Assembly (NCBI RefSeq): GCF_900107015.1
Contig: NZ_FNOI01000003.1
Span: 62,001-126,000, forward strand
Direction: 5' to 3'
Source: Litoreibacter albidus
GTDB lineage: Bacteria; Pseudomonadota; Alphaproteobacteria; Rhodobacterales; Rhodobacteraceae
DNA length: 64,000 nucleotides
The position numbers and the translations under genes were made by a program. Shown here in pieces: positions 1-8,919 of this stretch (its first letter is position 1; every line of letters begins with the position of its first letter). Below the pieces are notes generated by a model. The model saw nothing but the letters and a program-made list of their open reading frames with translations, had not been told where the DNA came from and made no database searches.

Positions 1-28
1 CAATCATATCGAAGGATTTAGCGGCCAT
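1..28 (-). CDS. 5' end of an unidentified gene, cut by the window edge
   Basis: Only nine codons are visible, reading M-A-A-K-S-F-D-M-I on the minus strand. The ATG at 28-26 is preceded by GGGAG about ten bases upstream, so this is probably a real start. The 'FDMI' beginning would suit the first strand of a Rossmann FAD/NAD protein, but nine residues cannot identify a family. The upstream region carries two copies of a perfect palindrome, so the gene is probably under a dedicated repressor or activator. Confidence 0.5.
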
Positions 29-53
29 GTGTTCTCACTCCCGAGACGAAATT

Positions 54-79
54 AAACTAGTTTAACGCTAAACTAGTTT
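54..79. promoter_or_regulatory. tandem palindromic operator-like sites
   Basis: The ten-base perfect palindrome AAACTAGTTT occurs at 54-63 and again at 70-79, with centres 16 bp apart. The pair lies 26 bp upstream of the minus-strand start at 28. That is a typical place for a dimeric regulator (for example TetR- or MarR-type) to block RNA polymerase. The regulator is not in the window and the assignment is inference. Confidence 0.45.
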
Positions 80-137
80 TTTCGACCACATAACGCAACG
101 CAAGATTGGGTCTGCGCCATATGCGTGGGACGCATAG

Positions 138-839
138 CTACCTGCGCGGGCGGCGTGCTTCCAGTTGCTCAAGCGACCGCGCCAGCAGGATACCCACGCG
201 CCGCGCACCCTTGCGCGACAGATGAACGCCGTCCAAGGCGAAGTGGCTTCGGTTGGCGGGATTGATTGCGGGCTTGCTTCGCACCAGTTCAACCCCTTCC
301 AATCGCGCTGCCAGCGCACGCTGGCGATCGGTCAGCTCACGCACGACCCGCTCGCATCGCGAAAACAGGTTGGGACGCTGATTGCCCTCATAGTACGCAA
401 GCAAGATAACTTTGGGGCCGTCTTTCCGGATGCGCGCCGCCAGATCGGGCAGGATTCCGGCCTTCCCGTCCTTGGTGATCAGCTTATCGAGCACTTTATT
501 GCAACGGTTGCAGCCGCATTTCACCAGCAGATCGTTCGCCCCGCCGTTGACGACAACCCAGTTCCAGTCCCCCTTGGTGTATTGCGCCGGAATAACACTG
601 CGGCTGTTGCCTTGTGCGCCCGTCAAATACAGCTTCGCCCCCGAGGCCGCACGGTTTTCCACGCGGCGTTTGGTCTCCTTGGCCAAAACATGCGGGATTG
701 AGGCACGTTTGAAGCTTTGCCATTCCAGCATGCTGTCACCAATCACAAGGATATCGTCCTTAGGTCCGGCGACGCCCATCGCAGGGGCGGCCAATGCAAA
801 GCAGGCCGCCGCCATCAGTTGGCGAGTAGTAAATTTCAC
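138..839 (-). CDS. secreted SGNH/GDSL-type hydrolase
   Basis: The product is 233 residues. Residues 1-24 form a Sec signal peptide with an alanine-rich core. The SGNH blocks are visible: GDSM at 34-37 (nucleophile Ser36), NGGAND at 98-103 (oxyanion-hole Gly and Asn), and DGVH at 203-206 (catalytic Asp and His). A cysteine cluster at 108, 110 and 113 (CGCNRC) is unusual for the fold and may form a disulfide or bind metal. The family includes esterases, lipases and deacetylases acting on lipids or envelope glycans; the substrate here cannot be told. It probably acts in the periplasm or outside the cell. The next gene on the same strand ends 13 bp upstream of this start, so the two may be co-transcribed. 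Confidence 0.8.
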   Translation of the reverse strand: MKFTTRQLMAAACFALAAPAMGVAGPKDDILVIGDSMLEWQSFKRASIPHVLAKETKRRVENRAASGAKLYLTGAQGNSRSVIPAQYTKGDWNWVVVNGGANDLLVKCGCNRCNKVLDKLITKDGKAGILPDLAARIRKDGPKVILLAYYEGNQRPNLFSRCERVVRELTDRQRALAARLEGVELVRSKPAINPANRSHFALDGVHLSRKGARRVGILLARSLEQLEARRPRR

Positions 840-852
840 GTGTTCAGAGTCC

Positions 853-1431
853 TTAAACTGCGGCTCTGACGGATTCTACGGTCGACCCATATCCGCCATC
901 TTCGATGTAGGCGTTTTCGGTCGGTGTGGTGCGGCGGTCAAGGGCATCATTTCGATACGGGAACCGCCCGAACTGCCGGATGACCTCTCGGTGGGCCCGC
1001 GCATGTAGCAGATTGCTGCTTCCCTCCTTGGGCATACGGGTCAAAAATAGCCGCACGCAGCGTTCCTGATCGGAGACACATTCGGAGTGCATCAACGGCA
1101 TGTAGAAAAACTGCCGCGCCGGTTCGTCGATTTTCATATCCCAATTCTTGCTAATCGCCGTCTTTGCAACCGCCAACGCCTGCCTGTCGGTGGAGAAGGC
1201 CTTCTCACTGCCGCGAAACATATTGCGCGGGAATTGGTCCGTTAAGATCAGATAGGCTAGAACCCCACTGGGATAGGTCATCCACATCGACAAGCCGCCC
1301 TGCTGCGCGCGTTGCCAAAGTGGCTCAAATCGGTCGCGGATTTCAGCGTCAATCGCCTCACCTCCCGCGTACCAACCCTTTTCCCCTTGCTCGTCCAGCC
1401 AGTAGCTTAGGACGTCCTCAGGTGTAGACAT
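853..1431 (-). CDS. DUF924 family protein
   Basis: The 192-residue product matches the DUF924 family: an N-terminal 'DVLSYWLDEQGEKGWY' type segment, a central DQFPRNMFRG motif at about residues 77-86, and a later H-x-x-V-I-x-x-F-G-R-F-P-x-R-N motif. The family is predicted to be an all-helical TPR-like fold and has no established function. The start at 1431 is chosen over an in-frame one 39 bp upstream because a perfect AGGAGG lies seven bases before it. It is soluble, with no signal peptide. Confidence 0.8.
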   Translation of the reverse strand: MSTPEDVLSYWLDEQGEKGWYAGGEAIDAEIRDRFEPLWQRAQQGGLSMWMTYPSGVLAYLILTDQFPRNMFRGSEKAFSTDRQALAVAKTAISKNWDMKIDEPARQFFYMPLMHSECVSDQERCVRLFLTRMPKEGSSNLLHARAHREVIRQFGRFPYRNDALDRRTTPTENAYIEDGGYGSTVESVRAAV

Positions 1432-1515
1432 GGCAAATCCTCCTGTGCCGCCGTCCCCAAGTGTTACCAAAGCGTTACAAACTGCTGCGCAGACCGCAAC
1501 CGTTTTTTCTCAGGA

Positions 1516-2826
1516 TCATCGGGTTAAAGACTCTTCGGCCACACCTTCTGCTTCGGCCTCCGCCGCTTCGGCGATTTCTTCGGCGGCCTCCACGTATACC
1601 TCTTGCGCCATCTCAGCGATAAATGGCGTGGAGCCCGGGCCAACGGCGGCGTATGGAACTGCCTCGTATTCGCTCTCTTCTGCGTAGGCGGATGGGCGGC
1701 GCGTCATGCGGAAGGCGGCGTAAGCGGATGTCGCCATCATTGTCACCATGATGATCAGCCAGAACCCCTGCGCCCCGAACTGCGTCATCAGCCAACCCGT
1801 TAGAACCGGACCCGCGATCGCGCCCAGCCCGTTCACGAACAGCAAACCGCCTGATGCGCCCGCCATATCCTCTGGTTCCAGATAGTCGTTGGTGTAGGCG
1901 ATAAGCAGCGCGTAGAGCGGGTTTGTCATCCCACCAATAATGAAAGAGCACGCCAAGAGCACATAGAACTGTGTCCCGAACAGCCACGCAATTGTGGCCG
2001 CAGTTGTGGCTATTACAGAGACACCTAAAATCAAAATGCGGCGATCCATACGGTCCGACAGCCAGCCAATCGGGAATTGCAGCACCATGGCACCGACAAA
2101 GATCGACGAGACGAACACCGAAATTTGCGCAACGCTGAACCCTGCACGCGTGCCGTAAACCGCTGACATCCCGAACTGCGCGGAGAACACCCCGCCCAGC
2201 ATCAACATCCCAATCACGCCAAGCGGCGATATTTTGTAGAGGTCCGCAAAGCTAAGCTGGCGGGTCGCGCCGAACGCGGGTGTCGGCGTGACGGAGAGCA
2301 AAATCGGGGCAAAGGAGATCGAAACCAGCACCGACGGGATCACAAACAAAATGAACCCGCCTGGATCGGCCACGTTCAACAAACCCTGCGCGGTCACGAT
2401 ACCGACCATTTGCACGATCATATAAAGCGACAACGCCTGCCCGCGGTTGTCATTGGAGGCCGAGTTGTTGAGCCAGCTTTCGGCGGTGACATATACGCCG
2501 GAGAAGCAAAACCCGATAACCACACGCAGCACGACCCACGCGATGGGGTCGGTGACCGCCGGATACAGAATCAAAACAGCAGAAATGAAAGACCCGAGCG
2601 CCGCAAACACCCGCACGTGTCCCACGCGCTGAATGATATTCGGCGCCATGCGCGACCCGCCAAGAAACCCAAGGAAATAGCCGGAAGTGATCAACGACAG
2701 CTCGAAGGTAGTGAACCCTTCGATGTCGCCACGCACACCGATCAGCGAGCCTTGCAGGCCGTTGCCGACCATCAACAGCATCATTCCTAACAGCAAAGCC
2801 CATGAGGATTTGAAGACTTCAAACAT
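1516..2826 (-). CDS. MFS transporter, YcaD-like
   Basis: The product is a 436-residue polytopic membrane protein with about twelve hydrophobic helices in two halves, as in the major facilitator superfamily. The loop after helix 2 (GYFLGFLGGSRMAPNIIQRVGH) and the helix 4-5 region (GFCFSGVYVTAESWLN) resemble the YcaD/uncharacterised MFS group. The last 50 residues form a cytoplasmic tail very rich in Glu and Ala. The ATG at 2826 is preferred over an in-frame TTG at 2838 because GGA is spaced seven bases before the ATG. The substrate is unknown. It does not overlap neighbouring genes. Confidence 0.8.
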   Translation of the reverse strand: MFEVFKSSWALLLGMMLLMVGNGLQGSLIGVRGDIEGFTTFELSLITSGYFLGFLGGSRMAPNIIQRVGHVRVFAALGSFISAVLILYPAVTDPIAWVVLRVVIGFCFSGVYVTAESWLNNSASNDNRGQALSLYMIVQMVGIVTAQGLLNVADPGGFILFVIPSVLVSISFAPILLSVTPTPAFGATRQLSFADLYKISPLGVIGMLMLGGVFSAQFGMSAVYGTRAGFSVAQISVFVSSIFVGAMVLQFPIGWLSDRMDRRILILGVSVIATTAATIAWLFGTQFYVLLACSFIIGGMTNPLYALLIAYTNDYLEPEDMAGASGGLLFVNGLGAIAGPVLTGWLMTQFGAQGFWLIIMVTMMATSAYAAFRMTRRPSAYAEESEYEAVPYAAVGPGSTPFIAEMAQEVYVEAAEEIAEAAEAEAEGVAEESLTR

Positions 2827-2935
2827 ATTACGATCCAAATCCTATTTGCGGGCGACCCTGTGACAGCGGCCTACCCCATGGTCATTTGCAGTTTTGCGTC
2901 AGCTCCGACGTCATGAGGTCCACATGCGTCAAACC

Positions 2936-3973
2936 TTACGGCAAGAGCAACGAAGAGTCCCCGTAGGAGAAAAATCTATACTCATGCGCGATGGCGTGAT
3001 CGTAAATCTCGCAGACCCGTTGCTGCCCCATAAGGGCCGAGACCAACATCATCAACGTCGATTTTGGAAGATGGAAGTTTGTCATCAATGCATCGGCGAT
3101 CTGGAACGCATAACCGGGGTAGATAAATATCTCGGTCTCGCCCTGCCACGGCGCGATCTGGCCCGCCCCCGTTGCCGCGCTCTCGATCAAGCGCAGCGCG
3201 GTGGTGCCCACGGGGATGACGCGGCGTCCTTCGGCTTTGGCGGTCGCGATGATCTTGGCCGCCTCCGCCGACACATTTCCCCACTCGGCGTGCATCTTGT
3301 GTGTTTTGACGTCGTCGACCTTCACTGGCAAAAACGTGCCCGCCCCGACGTGCAGCGTCACATCGGCGAACTCGACCCCCTTGGCCGCAAGCTTCGCCAG
3401 CAAAGCTTCGTCAAAATGGAGCGAGGCCGTGGGCGCCGCGACCGCGCCGGTGGTTTTGGCGAAGACGGTTTGATAGTCCGTTTTGTCCTGCGCATCCGCC
3501 GCACGTTTGGCCGCGATGTAGGGCGGCAGCGGCATTTGCCCTGCCTCGGCCAAGGCGTCGTCGAAGGCTTGGCCCTCGCGGTTAAAGACCATCGTGGCTT
3601 GCCCGTCAGCGCGTGAGATAACTTCTGCCTCAAGCCCCGCCGCGAATGTGATCACTTCCCCGTCGCGCACTTTGCGCAGCGGTTTGACCAGCGCACGCCA
3701 CGCGCCGTCCACTGTGGGCGACAGCAATGTGACCTCCATCTTCGACAGGTTGCCGTCACGCGCGCGGTGGCCGAACAATCGTGCAGGTATCACCTTCGTG
3801 TCGTTCAACACCAGAACGTCGCCCGCGCGCAGATAATCGCCCAGATCCGTAACGGCCTTGTCCTCCAGCGTATCCGGCGTGGCCACCAGCAAGCGCGACG
3901 CGCTGCGCGGCACCGCTGGGCGTGTGGCGATAAGCTGCTCCGGCAGCTCGAAATCGAAATCAGATAGCTTCAT
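2936..3973 (-). CDS. queA: S-adenosylmethionine:tRNA ribosyltransferase-isomerase
   Basis: QueA transfers and isomerises the ribosyl part of SAM onto 7-aminomethyl-7-deazaguanine at tRNA position 34, giving epoxyqueuosine. The 345-residue length fits the family (E. coli 356). Recognisable segments are the N-terminal [15 protein letters not shown], the [11 protein letters not shown] motif at about 55-65, [11 protein letters not shown] in the middle, and the C-terminal [16 protein letters not shown] followed by [12 protein letters not shown]. No tgt gene is adjacent in the window. The start ATG is preceded by GAGA at suitable spacing. The upstream AsmA-like gene ends 22 bp before this start on the same strand, so the two may share a transcript. 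Confidence 0.95.
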   Translation of the reverse strand: MKLSDFDFELPEQLIATRPAVPRSASRLLVATPDTLEDKAVTDLGDYLRAGDVLVLNDTKVIPARLFGHRARDGNLSKMEVTLLSPTVDGAWRALVKPLRKVRDGEVITFAAGLEAEVISRADGQATMVFNREGQAFDDALAEAGQMPLPPYIAAKRAADAQDKTDYQTVFAKTTGAVAAPTASLHFDEALLAKLAAKGVEFADVTLHVGAGTFLPVKVDDVKTHKMHAEWGNVSAEAAKIIATAKAEGRRVIPVGTTALRLIESAATGAGQIAPWQGETEIFIYPGYAFQIADALMTNFHLPKSTLMMLVSALMGQQRVCEIYDHAIAHEYRFFSYGDSSLLLP

Positions 3974-3995
3974 GTAGACGTCTCAGTTCTTTGTC

Positions 3996-6900
3996 TTAGT
4001 TCTTTAGCTTCGGGGCCGGTTGGCGAAATATCTCGCGGAAAATACCCGGCGTCAGGACCGAAAGAGGGTTCACCCCGACCTTAGGGCCATCCGCCGACCC
4101 GCGAAGCGTGTAGTTAAACCCGAACAACCCTTCGCCTTTCCTTGGGGCAAACAGCGCCCCGAACAGCCCGTTGACCGCGTAAATCGGCGACACCACACCG
4201 CGCATGTCCATGCGCCGTGTCGTCGTGTTAAACACCCCGTCCATGGTAATCCCCATTGATGGCCCCACGGCCGAGGAGCTTCTGAGCGTCACGCCCCCCG
4301 GCGTCAACAAGAAACGGGCGTCCGTGTTGCTAAACAAAATCCCGTCGCCGGTGAGTTGTTCCAGCAAGCCAATGACGCTTATGGCCGACAGCAGGTCAGC
4401 CAAGGCAGGTGCTTTCTTCACGCGGGCGTTGGTGATGGAGAGTGCGCCATCAAATTGCCCTGGTTTGCCGTTCGGTTGCAGTGTCAGCGACATGTTACCG
4501 CCGTTGACGTTCTCCAAAATCCCCGTGGCGGAAATCACCCGCCCGCCGTTGTCCGAAAGGATGCGCACCGCCGGTCCTTTGTTCGTCGGGATAACCGTGC
4601 CAGTGATCGCGGCCTTGCCGTTCAACTTGGCCTTAAAGGTGCCGTCCATGCCCTTGTCGTTGCGAAAACTGCCGCGAAACTGATCGAGCGCGATCGTATC
4701 TGTCACCACCAAACGGTCCAATGCGAACTCCAAGGGGGGGCCGCCCGCACTGCTGCCGCCCGTGGTGACGCCGAACTTGCGGATATCAATCGTGCCACCC
4801 TTGATGACCACCTGCGGCTGACTGTTCGCCCCGCGCCCGATCACCTCCACCCGCGAGTTCAACTTGCCTGCAATCTTCAGCCGGCTGAAGATCGCGCGGT
4901 CCAACCCGCCCCCCGCAGGCTTCAAAGTGACGTTGCCACTGGCCTGCAAGCCGCTGGCGTTGATCGTGACATTATTTACCTTTGGCGTGTCGCCCATCTT
5001 CAGGTCCAACGTCAACCCGCCCGTCGCCGCGCGCGATTTATTCCAGCCCAAGGCCGGAATGCTCAACCCTACGCCGCGCAGGTCGGATGTCAGCTTGGCG
5101 GCGGGTGCCACGCCTTCGGCCAACCGGATGTCCATTTTGGCTGATCCCTTACCAGAGACGGAGCCCTTGGGCAGGCCCACATTGAAGACGTCGAGCATCC
5201 TTGGCGACAGTTCAATCGTGCCTTCCACGCGGCTGTTCTTACCGGTTCCCTTGCCTATTTCACGCGACCAGAGCACATCCATCGGCACGCCGTCGATGGT
5301 CCCCTTGCCGCCGATGGTCAACGCACCGCCCCCCGCCAGAACTTCCATCTGGTCCGACCGCAACGCGCGCCCCTTGACCAAAGTGTCGGAGGCAACGCCG
5401 CTCACGTCGGCGGCGACGACGTAGCCGATATCCTCAACTTGCACACGTTCTTTCAGTGGCACGGTCAAGCGGGTGGTGATCTGCGCTTGTCCGGTTGCCA
5501 CGTCTGGCGTCAATCCCGATTTGGCAAGGAACTCGAACGGTTCCTCATCCAGCAAGACCAGTGCTGCCGACACAGGGCCTTTCAACGTCAGATCGAACAC
5601 GCCAACGGCTGGCTTGGCTGTCATATCGGGAATTTCCATGACGGAGCCGCCCGCCTCCAAGACGCCAGCATCCTTGGCGGTAACATGGCCTTCTTTCAGG
5701 CTCAGGTTGAAGGCCTTGCCAGAAATAGAGGCATACCCGTGCGCCTGCTCCACTGGCGGCAAGGTTTTGATATACTGAACCCGCGCATCCTTGAAATCAA
5801 AGCTCACCGCCGCCGCGACAGGCTTTTCCGGCACCACGCGCAGCGATGCATGGGCGCGCTCTACGGTGCCGCCTTGTACGTTTTCAACCAACCATTCGCG
5901 CGTTTTGTCCACGGCGTTCTCAGGCCATAGCGCCATCAGGCGCTTGTAGTCGATCCGGTCGATCCCTGCGTCCAGCGAAACGCCCCAGCCTTCGGGCAGA
6001 ACGTTAACCGCGCCCTTGGCGACGATTTCCGCCCCCTCGTTGCGCAACACCAACTGCCCCACATCTAGCGCCAAGGCTTTCGGCTGGTAGCGCATGTCCA
6101 GCGCGCCGTTCTCGAAACTTACTGGCGCCTCAAACATCCCCTCCGGCGCAAGGCGCACGTTGCTAAATCGCAGCTGCCCCAGCAACGTCTCGGGGATGCC
6201 CGCGTTGAAATCGCGCAGATCGGCGTGGCCGGTGGCGGTCAGCCGAAGTTGCGGCGAATCGAGCGTGATCTGGTCGAACAGCAACCGCCCCGTCGCAGCG
6301 TCGTAGCGCAGATAGCTTTTGGCGTGGTTGAATGGCACGGGCTGGGATTGCTCCGTCGGGCGCAACTCCCCTTTCGCCAGATCAAGCGAGCCCGCGAGGC
6401 TTGCCACTTGACCGTCGCCGCTGATCTCCGCCGTCAATGACCCAGAGGCGGGCGCGTCTAGCACGTTCAGAAAGTTCAGCGCAGAGACCTGCGCCGCCAG
6501 ATCGCGGGCACGTAGGTCGGTGAACTTGCCGACTAGCCGCGCGCCCTCACTGCCTTTCGCTTTATCAGCGGAGAAAAACAGTTGCGCCGGAGGCCCACTC
6601 GGCTGATCAAGCTGGAATGAGATGTTGAGTTCAATCACCCGTTCCTCGTTCGTGAGCTTTAACTGGCCTTGCTCCACCACCGTCACGTCACCCGTGCGCT
6701 CGTCCGACATACGGATGGTCAGGGCTTCAGCGCTGGCGACCTCAAGCTCTTTCATCCAAGGCTCGCCCAGCCAGTCGTCGATCTGCGCCAGCACCTCCCC
6801 CATGGAGCCCGCTTCGACCTGCGCCCCGCCAATTTGCGCCCCGAAAGCCAGCTCTATCTGGCCGTTCTTATCGCGGTGCAGTTCGAGGCTGGCGCCTTCC

Positions 6901-7358
6901 AGCTCAATCGTTTCCAGCTTGATGCGCCCTAGTAGAAGTTCCGATGTGTCTAGCTTGCTGCGCAGTTTTGGCAGAACCAGAATGGGCGCGTCGTCAGAGT
7001 TGTAAACCGCAACCCCCGTGACGTCGATCGTGGGGCGGAATGCCTCGTCTCGCAGGCCGAGGGATATCGTCTCCAGCTCCACCCTGTCGCCGTCTAGGTC
7101 CGCGTTCACGCGCGTCTCCACACGGTCCACGGCCCATTGCGGCAGCGCGATGCTGCGCCCCATCATCGACAACACGGCCACGATCAGCAGCACAATCACC
7201 AAGAGCGTAAGCGTGCTGACGACAGACATCGTGTGCGCAACCACGCCGCGCTTGCGGTGGCGGCGCAATGTTGATGCAGCGACAGGCTCCGCATCCTCTT
7301 CGGCTTTCGCCTCAGGGGGGAGCTGCTTGTCATCTGACTGCGGCGCGTCGTCGGCCAT
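3996..7358 (-). CDS. AsmA/YhdP-like inner-membrane protein (DUF3971 and AsmA C-terminal type)
   Basis: A 1,120-residue protein with an acidic cytoplasmic N-terminus, a basic stop-transfer patch (LRRHRKR at 31-37), one membrane helix at about 44-66, and a long periplasmic part rich in beta strands. The C-terminal third shows AsmA-like features, with repeated 'G-x-L-x-l-x-x-A' strands and a terminal LRGSADGPKVGVNPLSVLTPG segment. Known relatives (YhdP, TamB, AsmA) form long grooves thought to move phospholipid between inner and outer membranes. Size and topology favour the YhdP/DUF3971 branch. It is divergent from bcp. The start is supported by GAGG five bases upstream. Confidence 0.75.
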   Translation of the reverse strand: MADDAPQSDDKQLPPEAKAEEDAEPVAASTLRRHRKRGVVAHTMSVVSTLTLLVIVLLIVAVLSMMGRSIALPQWAVDRVETRVNADLDGDRVELETISLGLRDEAFRPTIDVTGVAVYNSDDAPILVLPKLRSKLDTSELLLGRIKLETIELEGASLELHRDKNGQIELAFGAQIGGAQVEAGSMGEVLAQIDDWLGEPWMKELEVASAEALTIRMSDERTGDVTVVEQGQLKLTNEERVIELNISFQLDQPSGPPAQLFFSADKAKGSEGARLVGKFTDLRARDLAAQVSALNFLNVLDAPASGSLTAEISGDGQVASLAGSLDLAKGELRPTEQSQPVPFNHAKSYLRYDAATGRLLFDQITLDSPQLRLTATGHADLRDFNAGIPETLLGQLRFSNVRLAPEGMFEAPVSFENGALDMRYQPKALALDVGQLVLRNEGAEIVAKGAVNVLPEGWGVSLDAGIDRIDYKRLMALWPENAVDKTREWLVENVQGGTVERAHASLRVVPEKPVAAAVSFDFKDARVQYIKTLPPVEQAHGYASISGKAFNLSLKEGHVTAKDAGVLEAGGSVMEIPDMTAKPAVGVFDLTLKGPVSAALVLLDEEPFEFLAKSGLTPDVATGQAQITTRLTVPLKERVQVEDIGYVVAADVSGVASDTLVKGRALRSDQMEVLAGGGALTIGGKGTIDGVPMDVLWSREIGKGTGKNSRVEGTIELSPRMLDVFNVGLPKGSVSGKGSAKMDIRLAEGVAPAAKLTSDLRGVGLSIPALGWNKSRAATGGLTLDLKMGDTPKVNNVTINASGLQASGNVTLKPAGGGLDRAIFSRLKIAGKLNSRVEVIGRGANSQPQVVIKGGTIDIRKFGVTTGGSSAGGPPLEFALDRLVVTDTIALDQFRGSFRNDKGMDGTFKAKLNGKAAITGTVIPTNKGPAVRILSDNGGRVISATGILENVNGGNMSLTLQPNGKPGQFDGALSITNARVKKAPALADLLSAISVIGLLEQLTGDGILFSNTDARFLLTPGGVTLRSSSAVGPSMGITMDGVFNTTTRRMDMRGVVSPIYAVNGLFGALFAPRKGEGLFGFNYTLRGSADGPKVGVNPLSVLTPGIFREIFRQPAPKLKN

Positions 7359-7469
7359 GCCACCTCATCTTGATTGCACCCGCACACGGTTGCGTTTGGG
7401 CCTTTACCTTTACATACAGCGCCCTACCCTTGGCGACACATCAAATCTACATCAAAGGACCGATCCGGT

Positions 7470-7931
7470 ATGACACAAGTTGGCGAGAAGGCCCCAGATT
7501 TCACCCTGCCGCGCGATGGCGGCGACAGTGTGACGCTATCCGCCCTGCGCCCCGCGATGGTGGTGCTCTACTTTTACCCGAAAGACGACACCTCCGGCTG
7601 TACCAAGCAGGCCATCGGGTTCACCGAACATTTGCAGGCATTCAAAGATGCTGGCTGTGAGATCATCGGCGTGTCTAAAGACACCGCCGCCAAACACGAC
7701 AAATTCCGCGACAAGCATAATCTGGGAATCATTCTGGCCTCCGACGCAGACCACGACGTGTGTGAGCAGTACGGCGTCTGGAAAGAAAAAAGCATGTACG
7801 GCAAAACCTACATGGGGATAGAGCGCTCCACCTTCCTGATCAGCGCCGACGGCACGATCTTGCAAGAGTGGCGCAAAGTCCGCGTGCCGGGCCATGTCGA
7901 AACCGTGTTAGAGGCCGTACAAGCCCAATGA
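7470..7931 (+). CDS. bcp: thioredoxin-dependent thiol peroxidase (Bcp/PrxQ)
   Basis: The 153-residue protein reduces hydrogen peroxide and alkyl hydroperoxides in the cytoplasm. The peroxidatic cysteine is Cys44 in the motif PKDDTSGCT. The family's usual partner five residues later is isoleucine here (KQAIGF), so the resolving thiol must be another cysteine (Cys63 or Cys98, the latter in DHDVCEQYGVW) or external. The ATG at 7470 is chosen because AAAGGA lies about ten bases upstream and the product then begins at the conserved 'VGEKAPDFTLP'. It overlaps the next gene by ATGA, which indicates translational coupling. Confidence 0.93.
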   Translation: MTQVGEKAPDFTLPRDGGDSVTLSALRPAMVVLYFYPKDDTSGCTKQAIGFTEHLQAFKDAGCEIIGVSKDTAAKHDKFRDKHNLGIILASDADHDVCEQYGVWKEKSMYGKTYMGIERSTFLISADGTILQEWRKVRVPGHVETVLEAVQAQ

Positions 7932-8746
7932 CCCCAACTCTGCGCGACATGGCGATGACGGTCCTCACAACCGCCGACCCGATCGAGAAGACAGCCCTGT
8001 CGCGCGAATACGCGCAGGTTTGGCGCGATGCCCGCGCGGCGGGGCGGGATATCCCGCTGGGGACTGCGCAGCCACCCGACTACCCTGCCCGCCCGTCGCA
8101 GCCGGAACTTCTGCCGCCGCGCGACGTCCCCATGCGCAAACCCGGAACACCCGAGGGGCGCATCGCGATGCTGCATGCCATCGCCCATATCGAGTTGAAC
8201 GCGGTGGACCTGCACTGGGATGTCATCGCGCGGTTCGGTGATGTGGACTTCCCGATGGGGTTCTACGACGACTGGGTGCAAGCGGCCGATGACGAGTCGA
8301 AACACTTCAGCCTGATGGAGGCCTGCCTTCGCGGGCACGGCAGCCACTACGGCGCGTTGCCCGCACATGCAGGCATGTGGGTTTCCGCCGTGGACACCAA
8401 GGACGATATCATGGGGCGGCTCGCGGTCGTGCCGATGGTTCTGGAAGCACGCGGGCTGGATGTGACACCTGGGATGATCGGCCTGTTCAAACAGGCCAAA
8501 GATGCCGACGCCGTCGCCGCGTTGGAAGTCATCTACGCCGAAGAGGTCGCGCATGTCGCCTACGGCTCGCGGTGGTTCCACTTCCTGTGCGGCCGCAACA
8601 ACCTTGATCCGACCCCGACCTTTCATGCCTTGGTGCGCAAGTACTTCCACGCCGCCCTCAAGCCGCCATTCAACGAGGAAAAGCGCGCCGAAGCCGGCAT
8701 TGCCCCCGATTTTTATTGGCCTTTGGTCGAAGACACTGCGCGCTAA
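7928..8746 (+). CDS. DUF455 family ferritin-like protein
   Basis: A 272-residue protein of the DUF455 family, a four-helix ferritin-like fold. Likely diiron ligands appear as E-x-x-H style motifs: AHIELNAVDLHWD, DDESKHFSLMEACL, and YAEEVAHVAYG near residue 205. Family members are often called tRNA-hydroxylase-like proteins, but the reaction is not established. The start overlaps the bcp stop in ATGA, so the two proteins are probably made together and may share a role in oxidative metabolism. A stretch of about 110 bp without a gene follows, before a strong hairpin. Confidence 0.8.
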   Translation: MTPTLRDMAMTVLTTADPIEKTALSREYAQVWRDARAAGRDIPLGTAQPPDYPARPSQPELLPPRDVPMRKPGTPEGRIAMLHAIAHIELNAVDLHWDVIARFGDVDFPMGFYDDWVQAADDESKHFSLMEACLRGHGSHYGALPAHAGMWVSAVDTKDDIMGRLAVVPMVLEARGLDVTPGMIGLFKQAKDADAVAALEVIYAEEVAHVAYGSRWFHFLCGRNNLDPTPTFHALVRKYFHAALKPPFNEEKRAEAGIAPDFYWPLVEDTAR

Positions 8747-8821
8747 GATGCGCAGAATCGGCGAGATACCGCCAAAACAAGCGGAAATAGCAAGTGCTTG
8801 CCGACGGCGGGAGCTTAATTG

Positions 8822-8849
8822 TTGCGTGATTCCCCCCCACGGCTTATGC
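8822..8849 (+). promoter_or_regulatory. candidate promoter for the M23 peptidase-bactofilin pair
   Basis: TTGCGT at 8822-8827 and TTATGC at 8844-8849 are separated by 16 bp. The predicted transcript start would be at about 8856, exactly where the following inverted repeat begins. This rests on sequence resemblance only. Confidence 0.35.
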
Positions 8850-8856
8850 AGTCCGA

Positions 8857-8891
8857 GCTAGCCCATTGGTGGGGACCATTGGCTAGCTTTT
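8857..8891 (+). terminator. stem-loop followed by a T-run, 5' of the M23 peptidase gene
   Basis: Arms at 8857-8870 and 8875-8887 (GCTAGCC...ATTGGT against ACCATTGGCTAGC) form a long, nearly perfect stem with a short G-rich loop, followed by TTTTATG. It has the shape of an intrinsic terminator for the bcp-DUF455 unit. It ends about 30 bp before the next coding start, so it could also act as a 5' leader hairpin or attenuator. Confidence 0.55.
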
Positions 8892-8919
8892 ATGTTTGGG
8901 GAACACGGGAACTAGAACT

